Under the pieces are notes generated by a model. It searched no databases. It was not told the origin of the DNA and worked only from the letters and a program-made list of their open reading frames with translations. The position numbers were made by a program, and so were the translations under genes. 64,000 nucleotides of DNA. Origin: Bacteroidota bacterium. GTDB lineage: Bacteria > Bacteroidota > Ignavibacteria > Ignavibacteriales > Melioribacteraceae. Below are positions 17,347 through 26,745 of the stretch, one piece after another; position 1 is the stretch's first letter, and each line of letters starts with the position of its first letter. Location: positions 1,036,527 through 1,100,526 of the forward strand of contig JAHISV010000005.1 of the NCBI GenBank assembly GCA_018818065.1. Direction: 5' to 3'.

Positions 17347-18392
17347 TCGTCATAAAAAATAACAACATCTTCACTTGCCGGAAATCCGACACAAGTAAGG
17401 CAATTATCATTATTAAGCTCAGTGGACTTTAAGGCTTTCTGGCCTTTTAATTTCAAGACACCTGACAGAAGTTTTGCTTTACATGTACCGCATTTGCCTT
17501 CGGTACATTTACATGGCAAAGTTATACCATTATCTTTTGCAGCGGTCATTATTGATTTGTTGGGATCAACATTAAACTCGTATTTATTTCCATCAACGAT
17601 TATAGTAACTTCTCTCTCTTTCAGTTCTGTTGTGTCATTTTCGTCCAGGATTTTAACAACAAAATCTTCACTATGAATATTCTTATCCTTAACACCAATG
17701 GAAATCAATATTGCCCTGGTTTTTTTCATTAAGTCAGAAGGTCCGCACATAAAATAATTTGAATTTTTCACTTCATATTCGGAGAACGATTTGAGGATAT
17801 CCGTAATTGTTTTTTCGTTTATTCTGCCGGTGCGAGGATACTTTTGAGCGAGTGGTCGGGAGTAAACTAAATAGAGACTAAAGGAATCCGTGTGCTGTTT
17901 TTCAAGGAGTTCCAGTTCATTTTTAAATATTACAGATGTCTCGTCCTTGTTTCCGTAAATCAATGTATGCTTATATTCAGGATTGTGGGGTAATGACCAT
18001 TTAAGCATGGAATAAAGGGGTGCGATTCCACTGCCTGCTCCAATAAAGAATAAATTACTTGCTCTCCCTTTTAACCGATCAAGGGTAAAATGACCAAGAG
18101 GCGGTAGCGCTTTGATATTGTCTCCAACATGAATGTTTTTTAGAAATATATCATGTGTAGGTCCGGGCGAATCACTTTTTATAGCAAGTGTAATAATAGG
18201 CAGCTCATCGGGTGAAGAGCAGATAGAGAATGCTCTTTTAATTTCTTTCTCACCATCCGAAAAAAATATGGTTAGAAATTGTCCGGCAGAAAAATTAATT
18301 AGATTTCCACCGGTGGATTTTAAAGTGAGAAGAATGGTTTCTTTTGTTTCTGATTTTACTGAGATAACTTCGAGGTTTGTATAGCTTGTCAT
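17343..18392 (-). CDS. Ferredoxin-NAD(P)H reductase with C-terminal [2Fe-2S] domain (PaaE/Hcr-like)
   Basis: A 349-residue electron-transfer flavoprotein. The first 235 residues form a ferredoxin-reductase module: FAD-binding RAFSICSSP near 54 and NAD(P)-binding FIGAGSGIAPLYSM near 115. The last 90 residues form a plant-type [2Fe-2S] ferredoxin with cysteines in KCTEGKCGTC and a fourth in NCLTC. This order is that of PaaE, Hcr and other oxygenase or hydroxylase reductases. No matching oxygenase is adjacent, so the partner is unknown. Downstream it converges on the amidohydrolase with only 14 bp between stop codons. Confidence 0.87.
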   Translation of the reverse strand: MTSYTNLEVISVKSETKETILLTLKSTGGNLINFSAGQFLTIFFSDGEKEIKRAFSICSSPDELPIITLAIKSDSPGPTHDIFLKNIHVGDNIKALPPLGHFTLDRLKGRASNLFFIGAGSGIAPLYSMLKWSLPHNPEYKHTLIYGNKDETSVIFKNELELLEKQHTDSFSLYLVYSRPLAQKYPRTGRINEKTITDILKSFSEYEVKNSNYFMCGPSDLMKKTRAILISIGVKDKNIHSEDFVVKILDENDTTELKEREVTIIVDGNKYEFNVDPNKSIMTAAKDNGITLPCKCTEGKCGTCKAKLLSGVLKLKGQKALKSTELNNDNCLTCVGFPASEDVVIFYDD

Positions 18393-18458
18393 TTTTGCCC
18401 TAAAATAAAAGTGAGTAACACCCGGAGTAATAAATTAGTTCTGTCTGAGGAATATTAA

Positions 18459-18484
18459 CTGATTGGTCGAGGGCATCCAATCAG
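18459..18484. repeat. Perfect 8-bp inverted repeat in the 200 bp gap
   Basis: CTGATTGG (18459-18466) and CCAATCAG (18477-18484) flank a 10-nt loop. There is no T-tract on either side, so it is not a standard terminator. It lies between the histidine kinase stop and the reductase start on the minus strand and could be an operator or RNA hairpin. The remainder of 18393-18596 shows nothing recognisable. Confidence 0.45.
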
Positions 18485-18596
18485 CTGAGAATGGGAATAG
18501 AAGAATGAACATAGGAATAAGACTTGACTTATGATGGAGTCGCATAAAGTTATTTAAGTGACCAGAATAATTCAAGGCACAAAATGAGTATTAGGG

Positions 18597-19814
18597 TCAG
18601 ACTTTTTGAAATTTCTTTAACGCGATTCTAAAGGTAGTGCCCTCGTTAATAACAGTATGTTTAACAAAAATTTTGCCAGAATGATAATTTTCAACAATTC
18701 GCCTGGAAAGACTTAAACCCAAGCCCCAGCCTCTTCTTTTGGTGCTATACCCGGGTTTGAATACTTCTTTTCTTTTTTTCGGATCGATACCCTTACCGTT
18801 ATCCACTACTTCAATATTGATTTCGTTTTTCGCTTCCGAAATATTTATATCAATTATCCCTTTTTTATCTCCAATGGCATCAAGAGCATTTTTTATCAGG
18901 TTTTCAATTACCCACTCGAAAAGCTCTATGTTTACCATAGCTCTGGATTCACTATTCCCATGTAGCGTAAGTTCAACATTTTTCCCGGTATGAGGAAGAC
19001 GTTTATTAAAGTATTTGATAACTCTGTTAATCACAGTGAATAGGTTCTCTTCTTTTAATTCCGGTCTTGAGCCTATTTTTGAAAATCGAAGTGCAATTTT
19101 ATTGAGCCTGATTAAATCACTATTCATCTCGTGGGCGGTATCCAATACAGTATCAGGCTTTTCATAATTGATCTTAAGCATTTCAGCCCATCCCATAAGA
19201 CTGCTGATAGGAGTTCCTAACTGGTGAGCTGTTTCTTTGGCCATTCCCACCCAAATATTACTTTCTTCAGTTTTCTTGACATGACTAAAACTCAAATATG
19301 CAATCAAAACGAAGATAACTGCCAATGAAATTTGCATATAAGGATAGTATTGCAGCCTCAAAATAATATCAGAATCGCCATAATATATTTTGCCACTAAA
19401 TATGGAGCTAGGGTAATTGATAGGGATTGGTTTGTGCTCTTTTCCCAGTTTTGTTATAGTGTCAGAAAGGAACTGATCTATTTCTTCCGAACTTAGAGTA
19501 GAATCAATTTCAAGATTTCTGACACCAATTCCACTTCTAAAAATTACACGGTCTTTATCATCGGTCAAAATTAAAGGGAAATCGATTCGCTTAATTAAAT
19601 TTTCAAAAATAAAGGTAAAGTCAACATTATCAGATTCAGGGCTTGCAACATACTTAAGACTTTTTGCATATAACTCAACACTTTCCCGTTCTCTTGCCTG
19701 AAGTTCTTGAACAAGAACTTGAGTGAAGTAAATTGTGCCGCCGGCAATAAAGATTGCGACAATTACGAGAAATAGTTTAAGATTCGTTGTAGTAGCACTA
19801 CTTAGAATTCCCAT
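18597..19814 (-). CDS. Orphan membrane sensor histidine kinase
   Basis: The ATG at 19814 is chosen because AAGG lies 6 nt before it; an upstream ATG at 19835 would add seven residues. The protein has a first transmembrane helix near 15-35, an extracytoplasmic sensor of about 130 residues, a second helix (ISLAVIFVLIAYLSF) and then a kinase core. The H-box is KETAHQLGTPISSLMGW, N-box NLIKNALDA, G1 DNGKGID and G2 RGWGLGLSL. The sensor domain is not recognised. No response regulator is adjacent, so its partner must be encoded elsewhere. Its gene follows purA with 74 bp between. Confidence 0.88.
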   Translation of the reverse strand: MGILSSATTTNLKLFLVIVAIFIAGGTIYFTQVLVQELQARERESVELYAKSLKYVASPESDNVDFTFIFENLIKRIDFPLILTDDKDRVIFRSGIGVRNLEIDSTLSSEEIDQFLSDTITKLGKEHKPIPINYPSSIFSGKIYYGDSDIILRLQYYPYMQISLAVIFVLIAYLSFSHVKKTEESNIWVGMAKETAHQLGTPISSLMGWAEMLKINYEKPDTVLDTAHEMNSDLIRLNKIALRFSKIGSRPELKEENLFTVINRVIKYFNKRLPHTGKNVELTLHGNSESRAMVNIELFEWVIENLIKNALDAIGDKKGIIDINISEAKNEINIEVVDNGKGIDPKKRKEVFKPGYSTKRRGWGLGLSLSRRIVENYHSGKIFVKHTVINEGTTFRIALKKFQKV

Positions 19815-19888
19815 TTTCTGCCTTTTCAAGTACATGTTTAATCAAAACTACACAAAGGAAAACGAATATAAAAGCAAGAAATATTCGA

Positions 19889-21178
<1,290 letters not shown>

Positions 21179-21192
21179 TTAAAAAAGGCAAG

Positions 21193-21220
21193 AAAAAACT
21201 CCGAATAAAACTATCCGGAG
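21193..21220 (-). terminator. Terminator of the STAS gene
   Basis: On the minus strand CTCCG and CGGAG (21216-21220 with 21199-21203) form a stem followed directly by six T, between the STAS stop and purA. It separates the two transcripts. Confidence 0.7.
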
Positions 21221-21249
21221 CGCTTTTCTTTATCAACGACAAAATAGGA

Positions 21250-21597
21250 TTATTCGCTAACTTTAAAGCTCTCTACCGCGGCATCTACAGATTCGAAATT
21301 TTCGAAAATGGTAATAAGCTTTGTAATTACTAAAAGGCTTTCAATTTTTTCAGTAGCATTAGCCAATTTAAAAGCACCACCACCGTTTTTCATTGTTGTA
21401 AATCCGCTGATTAGCATCCCTAAACCAGAGCTATTCATGAACTTAACGTCTTTTAAATCAATAACAACATTCTTTTTGTTATCATCTAAAAGACCGCGTA
21501 AGGTATCACTAAACTCCTGGGCTTCAGGTCCACCCATTACGTTTCCCTTTAATTCAACAACAACAGCGCCGTACTTTTCACTTAATTTGATTTTCAT
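21250..21597 (-). CDS. STAS-domain anti-sigma factor antagonist (SpoIIAA/RsbV-like)
   Basis: A 115-residue single STAS domain. The phosphorylation-site motif is VKFMNSSGLGML near residue 52, with a serine in the position phosphorylated in SpoIIAA and RsbV. A strong GAAGGAG site precedes the ATG. Such proteins bind and neutralise an RsbW-like kinase when unphosphorylated. It is divergent to the ECF sigma gene across 233 bp and is the second STAS protein near the 21.8-28.4 kb signalling island, so it probably feeds the same network. Confidence 0.88.
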   Translation of the reverse strand: MKIKLSEKYGAVVVELKGNVMGGPEAQEFSDTLRGLLDDNKKNVVIDLKDVKFMNSSGLGMLISGFTTMKNGGGAFKLANATEKIESLLVITKLITIFENFESVDAAVESFKVSE

Positions 21598-21830
21598 ATA
21601 TTCTCCTTCTATAAAAGTAAAATTAAATTCTATTAGAAAGTTTTGAAGTTAAAAGAAGGAAACAAATCGTACTTCTTTCGATATAAATATTTATATTACA
21701 ACATAAGTTATAGAATCTGCTAGTAAAAATAAAGTTATATTTTGGTGATAAATTTTTCTTTTGCTTACAGATTTAGTAAAATATTTAATAGATTATAATC
21801 GGAACAATCTTTAACCACTATCGTCTAACT
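21598..21830. promoter_or_regulatory. Divergent promoter region, STAS gene versus ECF sigma gene
   Basis: A 233 bp very AT-rich region between two divergent starts. It must contain promoters for both genes. An ECF-type motif pair is seen at its right end (listed separately). No tRNA, small ORF or strong hairpin was recognised. Confidence 0.6.
21801..21828 (+). promoter_or_regulatory. Candidate ECF-sigma promoter motif
   Basis: GGAAC at 21801-21805 and GTCTAA at 21823-21828 are separated by 17 nt, resembling -35 and -10 elements recognised by many ECF sigma factors. The -10 element ends 2 nt before the ATG at 21831, so transcription from it would start at or inside the coding region. It would imply autoregulation with a leaderless mRNA, or it is coincidence. 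Confidence 0.3.
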
Positions 21831-22427
21831 ATGCAAATCCAAAATGACAATGGTACAATATCTGATTCCCCCAATTCGGTGGAAGCTGACGAGGATTTTG
21901 AACTCATCAGGTTGGTTAATGAAGGTAATGAGAAAGCTTTCGCAAATCTGATGGGAAAACATAAGGAAAAAGTCAGAAATCTGATATTTCTTACCTTGGG
22001 TGATGCAGAATTTGTTGATGATATTTCTCAGGATGTTTTTATTAGTATTTATCATAAGCTTGGTGAATTTAGATTTGAATCAAAATTCACTACGTGGCTT
22101 TACAGGATTACAGTTAACAAGTGTCGGGATTATTTAAGAAAGAAGCGAGTTCGTAGTATTTTTATCCCGATTAAGGAAGCAGATACTTCGCGCCATGTAA
22201 GTACTCATTCTGAGAATATCGACATCCCTAGTCTTGTCAGGGGTGCAATTCAAAAATTACCTGATAAGTTGAAAGTACCGTTGGTGTTAAGAGATATTGA
22301 TGGTTTGAGTTATAAGGAAATTGCTGATAAACTTGAATGTGAAGTTGGGACAGTTAAATCCAGAATATTCAGAGCTCGTGAAAGTCTGAAGATAATACTT
22401 GAGCCATATCAAAAAGAGATGCAATAA
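21831..22427 (+). CDS. ECF-family RNA polymerase sigma factor (RpoE-like)
   Basis: A 198-residue sigma-70-family protein with region 2 (about 25-95, containing FVDDISQDVFISIYHKLGEF and FTTWLYRITVNKCRDYLRK) and region 4 (about 135-190, LPDKLKVPLVLRDIDGLSYKEIADKLE, GTVKSRIFRARESL). Regions 1.1, 1.2 and 3 are missing, as expected for ECF factors. No Shine-Dalgarno precedes the ATG. The next gene begins 20 bp downstream in the usual place of an anti-sigma factor. Downstream partner-switching genes suggest a signalling island. Confidence 0.93.
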   Translation: MQIQNDNGTISDSPNSVEADEDFELIRLVNEGNEKAFANLMGKHKEKVRNLIFLTLGDAEFVDDISQDVFISIYHKLGEFRFESKFTTWLYRITVNKCRDYLRKKRVRSIFIPIKEADTSRHVSTHSENIDIPSLVRGAIQKLPDKLKVPLVLRDIDGLSYKEIADKLECEVGTVKSRIFRARESLKIILEPYQKEMQ

Positions 22428-22447
22428 CCTCATAATGATAGTGTGAT

Positions 22448-23779
22448 ATGAAAGACGAAAAAAATCTATTTCCAAATTTTGCAAGTACCCTTCGCAAGTG
22501 GGCCCCTGGGTTTGCTCTTGCCATATTAACCATAATTCTGATGATTTTTTTTAAGTCCCAGCGGGGTGATGTTTCAAAACTAATTGAAAAGGGTAAAGGA
22601 GAGCTTGTAAAATTATATTCTCAGGGTTTACAACCATTGGTTGATGAGAGTCCTATATCGAGTGAAGACGTTTTTAATTTTGCGCTCTATAGAAATCTGC
22701 CAATTAACCGAGAGAGAAATAAAATATTGCAAATTGATGCCGATTCCACTGGGAATCAGTATTTCGAAATTAAACCTGCTAATATAAGCCAGACTACAAT
22801 AAATCTTCAAAAATTTAAAGACTATTTAGAACTTGAAACTGAAGAAAGTGAAAGATTTGACAGCTTACTCAGTTCTTATAAATATGATGTATATGCCTCA
22901 ATTCTAACCAAAAAGGGGAATACAATTGCTGTTGATCCGAATATAATAAATTTGCACAGTGCCTTGATGGCAGATATTGCCAGATTCGCTCAAAATAAAA
23001 ATCCTAAAAAAGCCGAGCAATTCATTCCAATTGATTTTACTCTGGCACATAATGCTGATGTTGACGAGCTTGTTAAGGGACTGAGAACAACAGACCAATA
23101 TGAATATGTTTTCTTTACACCTGACACGATATTCAATCTGGCATGTGTTGTTGATAAAGAGAAAATTAAAAGTGATATTAAAGAACAAGTACAATTGGCA
23201 GAAAAAGGCAACGCAAAATCTCTTCCTTACTTAGTAGAAGTAAAAAATCCGGCGACCAATTCGACAGGTGCAGCCGGATCAGTAAAATTTTCACTGGACA
23301 AAAATTTAGTTAAAGTTTTCCCGGAAATGAATTACAGCAGGGTTGAAACTGCCCCCGAGATTGCAAAATTGAGGGACGAGTTAGGAAAGATTACTTTTAA
23401 ACTTTCGTCAGATATTATGGATGTAGCCAAGGTTTCTGGTGAAATGGCAGTTCTTGTAAATATGCGTGAATTCAATAAAGGTATTGATATCAGTGTAGGT
23501 GATGATTTTCATTTTGAATTTAATTTAGAAGATTTTGAAAACAATATGGAAGAGATTGCAAGCGAGTTTGAAAATTATGACGCCCGAGATTGGGAAGCTT
23601 TTGGAGAGAAGATATCCAAACTCTATGGCGAATATGCCGAAACGATAAGCGATAGTTTGACTGGCAAAGAAAAAAAAGACATAAGAATTGAAATGCAGGA
23701 ATTAAAGCAGGAAATGAAATTAGTTAAAGAAGAAATTGCAAAGAAAAGAAAACTTAGCAAACCAATAAGAAAGAAATAG
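22448..23779 (+). CDS. Unknown single-pass membrane protein following the sigma factor
   Basis: I do not recognise this 443-residue protein. It has a short cytoplasmic N-terminus (about 18 residues), one transmembrane helix near 19-36 and a long, mainly polar C-terminal part that should lie outside the membrane. The last 40 residues are highly charged and likely coiled-coil (EKKDIRIEMQELKQEMKL), ending in a basic tail. The zinc-binding anti-sigma motif HxxxCxxC is absent. Its position 20 bp after an ECF sigma gene is that of an anti-sigma factor, but the cytoplasmic part is too short for a known anti-sigma domain unless topology is reversed. Confidence 0.65.
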   Translation: MKDEKNLFPNFASTLRKWAPGFALAILTIILMIFFKSQRGDVSKLIEKGKGELVKLYSQGLQPLVDESPISSEDVFNFALYRNLPINRERNKILQIDADSTGNQYFEIKPANISQTTINLQKFKDYLELETEESERFDSLLSSYKYDVYASILTKKGNTIAVDPNIINLHSALMADIARFAQNKNPKKAEQFIPIDFTLAHNADVDELVKGLRTTDQYEYVFFTPDTIFNLACVVDKEKIKSDIKEQVQLAEKGNAKSLPYLVEVKNPATNSTGAAGSVKFSLDKNLVKVFPEMNYSRVETAPEIAKLRDELGKITFKLSSDIMDVAKVSGEMAVLVNMREFNKGIDISVGDDFHFEFNLEDFENNMEEIASEFENYDARDWEAFGEKISKLYGEYAETISDSLTGKEKKDIRIEMQELKQEMKLVKEEIAKKRKLSKPIRKK

Positions 23780-23876
23780 CAGAGTTAAATTTCTTTGTGG
23801 ATCGTTATCTTTACTATATCTCAAATTAGTATTAAATTAATTCTCGATATACTTTTATTCATTATTGTTACTGTGC

Positions 23877-25931
23877 ATGCAACTACCATTAATTTATTTA
23901 CGAAAAAATACAAAGCTGGAGTATGCTATTGTAATATCAGTGATTCTGCTGATATTCAAAATAATTTACCCGGTCGCAGATTCCTTCATTACACTTTTTG
24001 TAAGTGAATTACTAATTCTATGCGGAGCTTATCTCTGGTTTCTCTATCTAATAGAATTTTTGATTGTTAATAAAACAAATACGCTTGCCCTAATACTTAA
24101 TACTGGAATTCTTACCGCAATACTATTTTTTATTATTGCTATTTCATCCGCTTATGTCGAAGCTGGTAATCCCCCCACCGGTGATCAGGATTTTATTTCA
24201 ACAGTATTTTCAGTATTAATATCATTCGCGTTTGTAGGTGCATTTTTATATATACTTGCAGTTTTCAGAGAGCTTTTCTTTTTACGACAGAAAAGGGATC
24301 CCAAAACGTATTTTAATACAATGCTTTTCTTCCTTGGATTTGCGTTTATATCTAACCTGTTTGTTTACCTGGATGTGACTTTCGATTACTTGCGAAATTC
24401 ATTCTATGTTGTTTCTATTGTATTGATATCTATTAACTCACTACGGGTTGCCTGGATTGCCTTTCTTCAGAAAAAACAAAAACTCTATTTGCTTGCTATA
24501 TCAATTGTGTTAACAATACTGTTTGGTTTTAATTTTGCTTTCACGCTCGAAGAGACCATCATCCGGGAACTGATGACCAACTTTTCTCCTGGAATTCATA
24601 CTGTACTTAATTTAGTTATGCTTTATGGCACCATATATTTCGGAGTAATATTTTTCACAACATTATTCCATTTACCAACAGCAGAAGCTTTTGACCGAAA
24701 GGCCGAAGAAGTTTCATCCTTAATGGATCTTAGTAAACTTATTACTCAGGTTTTTGATTTTAAGGAATTGGCTGATACAGTAACGACAATTACTTCAAAT
24801 GTATGTAATTCTGATTCCGCCTGGTTAGTTTCACAGGAAGCGGAGAAAATTGAATTACGTTCGGTAAATAATATTGGGTATGTTGAGGCAGACAGGCTAA
24901 CAAATGCACTTTTATTGGAATATGCTTACGATATTAAAGATGTGTTGATTCTCAATCATCAGCCAATTAAAGTGAAAATTAACAGCGATATGAGAACTTT
25001 CAATTATGCTTCATTGGCAATCGCACCCCTTAAAGTTCATGACGAAATAAACGGATACCTTTTTGTAACCAGAAAACAGGATTTTGTTTTTGACGATGAT
25101 GATAGAAAGGCGATTGAAGCATTTGCAGATTACGCAGCTGTTGCCTTGGAAAACGCGAAACTTCTTGAGAAATCTCTTGAGAAAGAGCGGATGGAAAAAG
25201 AATTGGATGTAGCAAGAGAAATCCAATATAAGATACTGCCACTCGATACACCGAAACATGAAAAAATAAAAGTATCCGCCTTGTTTATTCCAGCCTTTGA
25301 AGTAGGCGGTGATTATTACGATTTCTTCAAGATATCAGAAAATAAAATCGGTTTTGTTATTGCTGATGTTTCCGGGAAGGGAATTTCTGCCTCATTTGTG
25401 ATGGCCGAAGTGAAGGGAATATTTGAAACCCTTAGCCGGTTAATTACTTCACCAAAAGAAGTGCTTATAAAAGCCAATGAAATTTTACGGGAGAGTTTGG
25501 ATAAGAAGACATTTGTAACTGCCATTTATGGAATTCTTGATCTGCAAAATGGTGTTGTAACCTTCGCACGAGCAGGGCATTCGCCGGTAATGTATGTTAA
25601 CAATGACAAAGTAATACAATTGTCACCTAAAGGAATTGGTCTTGGTTTAGACGATGGCGATAAATTTAACAGAAACATTGAAGAATTGGAAATTAAGTTA
25701 AAGAATGACGATATTTTGGCGTTTTATACTGATGGAATAAATGAAGCGCATAATGGTGAACTTGAAGAGTTTGGATACGATAGATTTGAAAAATTATTAT
25801 TGAAAAATGCTGAGCTTGATCCGGATATTATTTCAAACGAAATAATGAGGGAGCTTACAATATTTTCAAAAGATAGATCACAACATGATGATATCACTTT
25901 AGTGATTCTTAAATGGTGTTTTAATAACTAA
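23877..25931 (+). CDS. Membrane-bound GAF-SpoIIE PP2C-type phosphatase
   Basis: Reading from the ATG at 23877 (a TTG lies 12 bp upstream) gives about 684 residues. The first 265 hold eight transmembrane helices. A GAF-like domain (about 275-425) with a linking coiled coil follows, then a SpoIIE/PP2C domain (about 460-684) with metal-binding motifs VGGDYYDFF, IADVSGKGISA, FYTDGINEAHN and DDITLVIL. Such proteins dephosphorylate STAS antagonists in response to a signal. The next gene, 18 bp on, is a STAS protein and the likely substrate. The signal sensed by the membrane part is unknown. Confidence 0.88.
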   Translation: MQLPLIYLRKNTKLEYAIVISVILLIFKIIYPVADSFITLFVSELLILCGAYLWFLYLIEFLIVNKTNTLALILNTGILTAILFFIIAISSAYVEAGNPPTGDQDFISTVFSVLISFAFVGAFLYILAVFRELFFLRQKRDPKTYFNTMLFFLGFAFISNLFVYLDVTFDYLRNSFYVVSIVLISINSLRVAWIAFLQKKQKLYLLAISIVLTILFGFNFAFTLEETIIRELMTNFSPGIHTVLNLVMLYGTIYFGVIFFTTLFHLPTAEAFDRKAEEVSSLMDLSKLITQVFDFKELADTVTTITSNVCNSDSAWLVSQEAEKIELRSVNNIGYVEADRLTNALLLEYAYDIKDVLILNHQPIKVKINSDMRTFNYASLAIAPLKVHDEINGYLFVTRKQDFVFDDDDRKAIEAFADYAAVALENAKLLEKSLEKERMEKELDVAREIQYKILPLDTPKHEKIKVSALFIPAFEVGGDYYDFFKISENKIGFVIADVSGKGISASFVMAEVKGIFETLSRLITSPKEVLIKANEILRESLDKKTFVTAIYGILDLQNGVVTFARAGHSPVMYVNNDKVIQLSPKGIGLGLDDGDKFNRNIEELEIKLKNDDILAFYTDGINEAHNGELEEFGYDRFEKLLLKNAELDPDIISNEIMRELTIFSKDRSQHDDITLVILKWCFNN

Positions 25932-25949
25932 AAGATGTGGAGTTAATTA

Positions 25950-26303
25950 ATGTCAGATTTCAACGTAAACGTCCGTGGAGTTGGATCTGTTAGTGTAATT
26001 GATGTCAAGGGTTACTTAGACGCTCATACTGCGCCTGACCTTGAAAACGCTTTCAATTCTTTATTAGAGAATGACCAGTTTAAGGTTGTCGTTAATTTTA
26101 ACGACCTTACTTACATAAGTAGTGCTGGCTTAGGTGTTTTCATGGCTTATGTAGAAACAATGCGTGAAAATTCCGGCGATATTAAATTTTCTAACATGCA
26201 GGATAGCGTTTATAATATTTTTGATCTGCTGGGATTCCCAGTGCTGTACGAATTTTTTAAAGATGAAGTTGAAGCTGTCAACAAGTTTTCTGATGAGCAA
26301 TAA
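25950..26303 (+). CDS. STAS-domain anti-sigma factor antagonist
   Basis: A 117-residue STAS protein with the motif DLTYISSAGLGVFM around residue 50-63, containing the conserved phosphorylatable serine. It is flanked by a SpoIIE phosphatase upstream and an RsbW-like kinase 11 bp downstream, the classical phosphatase-antagonist-kinase order. It is expected to switch between free and kinase-bound states. It differs clearly in sequence from the STAS protein at 21.3 kb, so the pair are not a recent duplication. Confidence 0.9.
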   Translation: MSDFNVNVRGVGSVSVIDVKGYLDAHTAPDLENAFNSLLENDQFKVVVNFNDLTYISSAGLGVFMAYVETMRENSGDIKFSNMQDSVYNIFDLLGFPVLYEFFKDEVEAVNKFSDEQ

Positions 26304-26314
26304 CGAAGGAACTC

Positions 26315-26740
26315 ATGAGCAATAGCCAAAACAAAAAACTTGTTGTTAAAAGTACAACGGATAATCTTATTAAGATTAGAGACTTCATTAAAGATTCTGC
26401 GGCATCCAGTGGTTTGAAAGAGGATGCAATTGGCAAAATTATTCTGGCAGTAGATGAAGCTTGTACTAACATTATTAAGCATGCCTACAAGTATAGCGTA
26501 GACGGCGAAATAAATGTTGCAGTCAAGTCAGATAAATTAAAGTTTACTATCCAAATTACGGATAGTGGAAATCATTTTGATCCGGAAAATATTCCTGAAC
26601 CTGATATTCAAAAATATCATAAGCAGAAAAAAGGCGGAGGATTAGGAATGTTTTTGATGAAAAAATTAATGGATGAAGTTTCTTATAAAAATTTGACTAA
26701 TAACCGCAATCAGGTTACTCTCATAAAATATATTTCATAA
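26315..26740 (+). CDS. RsbW/SpoIIAB-like anti-sigma serine kinase
   Basis: A 141-residue HATPase domain (GHKL) without a histidine-phosphotransfer domain, as in anti-sigma kinases. The N-box is AVDEACTNIIKHAY near residue 50, G1 ITDSGNHFDPENI and G2 KGGGLGMFLMKKLMDE. It would phosphorylate one or both STAS proteins and sequester a sigma factor or other regulator. It is the only such kinase in the window. It sits between the STAS gene (11 bp upstream) and the second phosphatase gene (5 bp downstream). Confidence 0.92.
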   Translation: MSNSQNKKLVVKSTTDNLIKIRDFIKDSAASSGLKEDAIGKIILAVDEACTNIIKHAYKYSVDGEINVAVKSDKLKFTIQITDSGNHFDPENIPEPDIQKYHKQKKGGGLGMFLMKKLMDEVSYKNLTNNRNQVTLIKYIS

Positions 26741-26745
26741 TCTCA

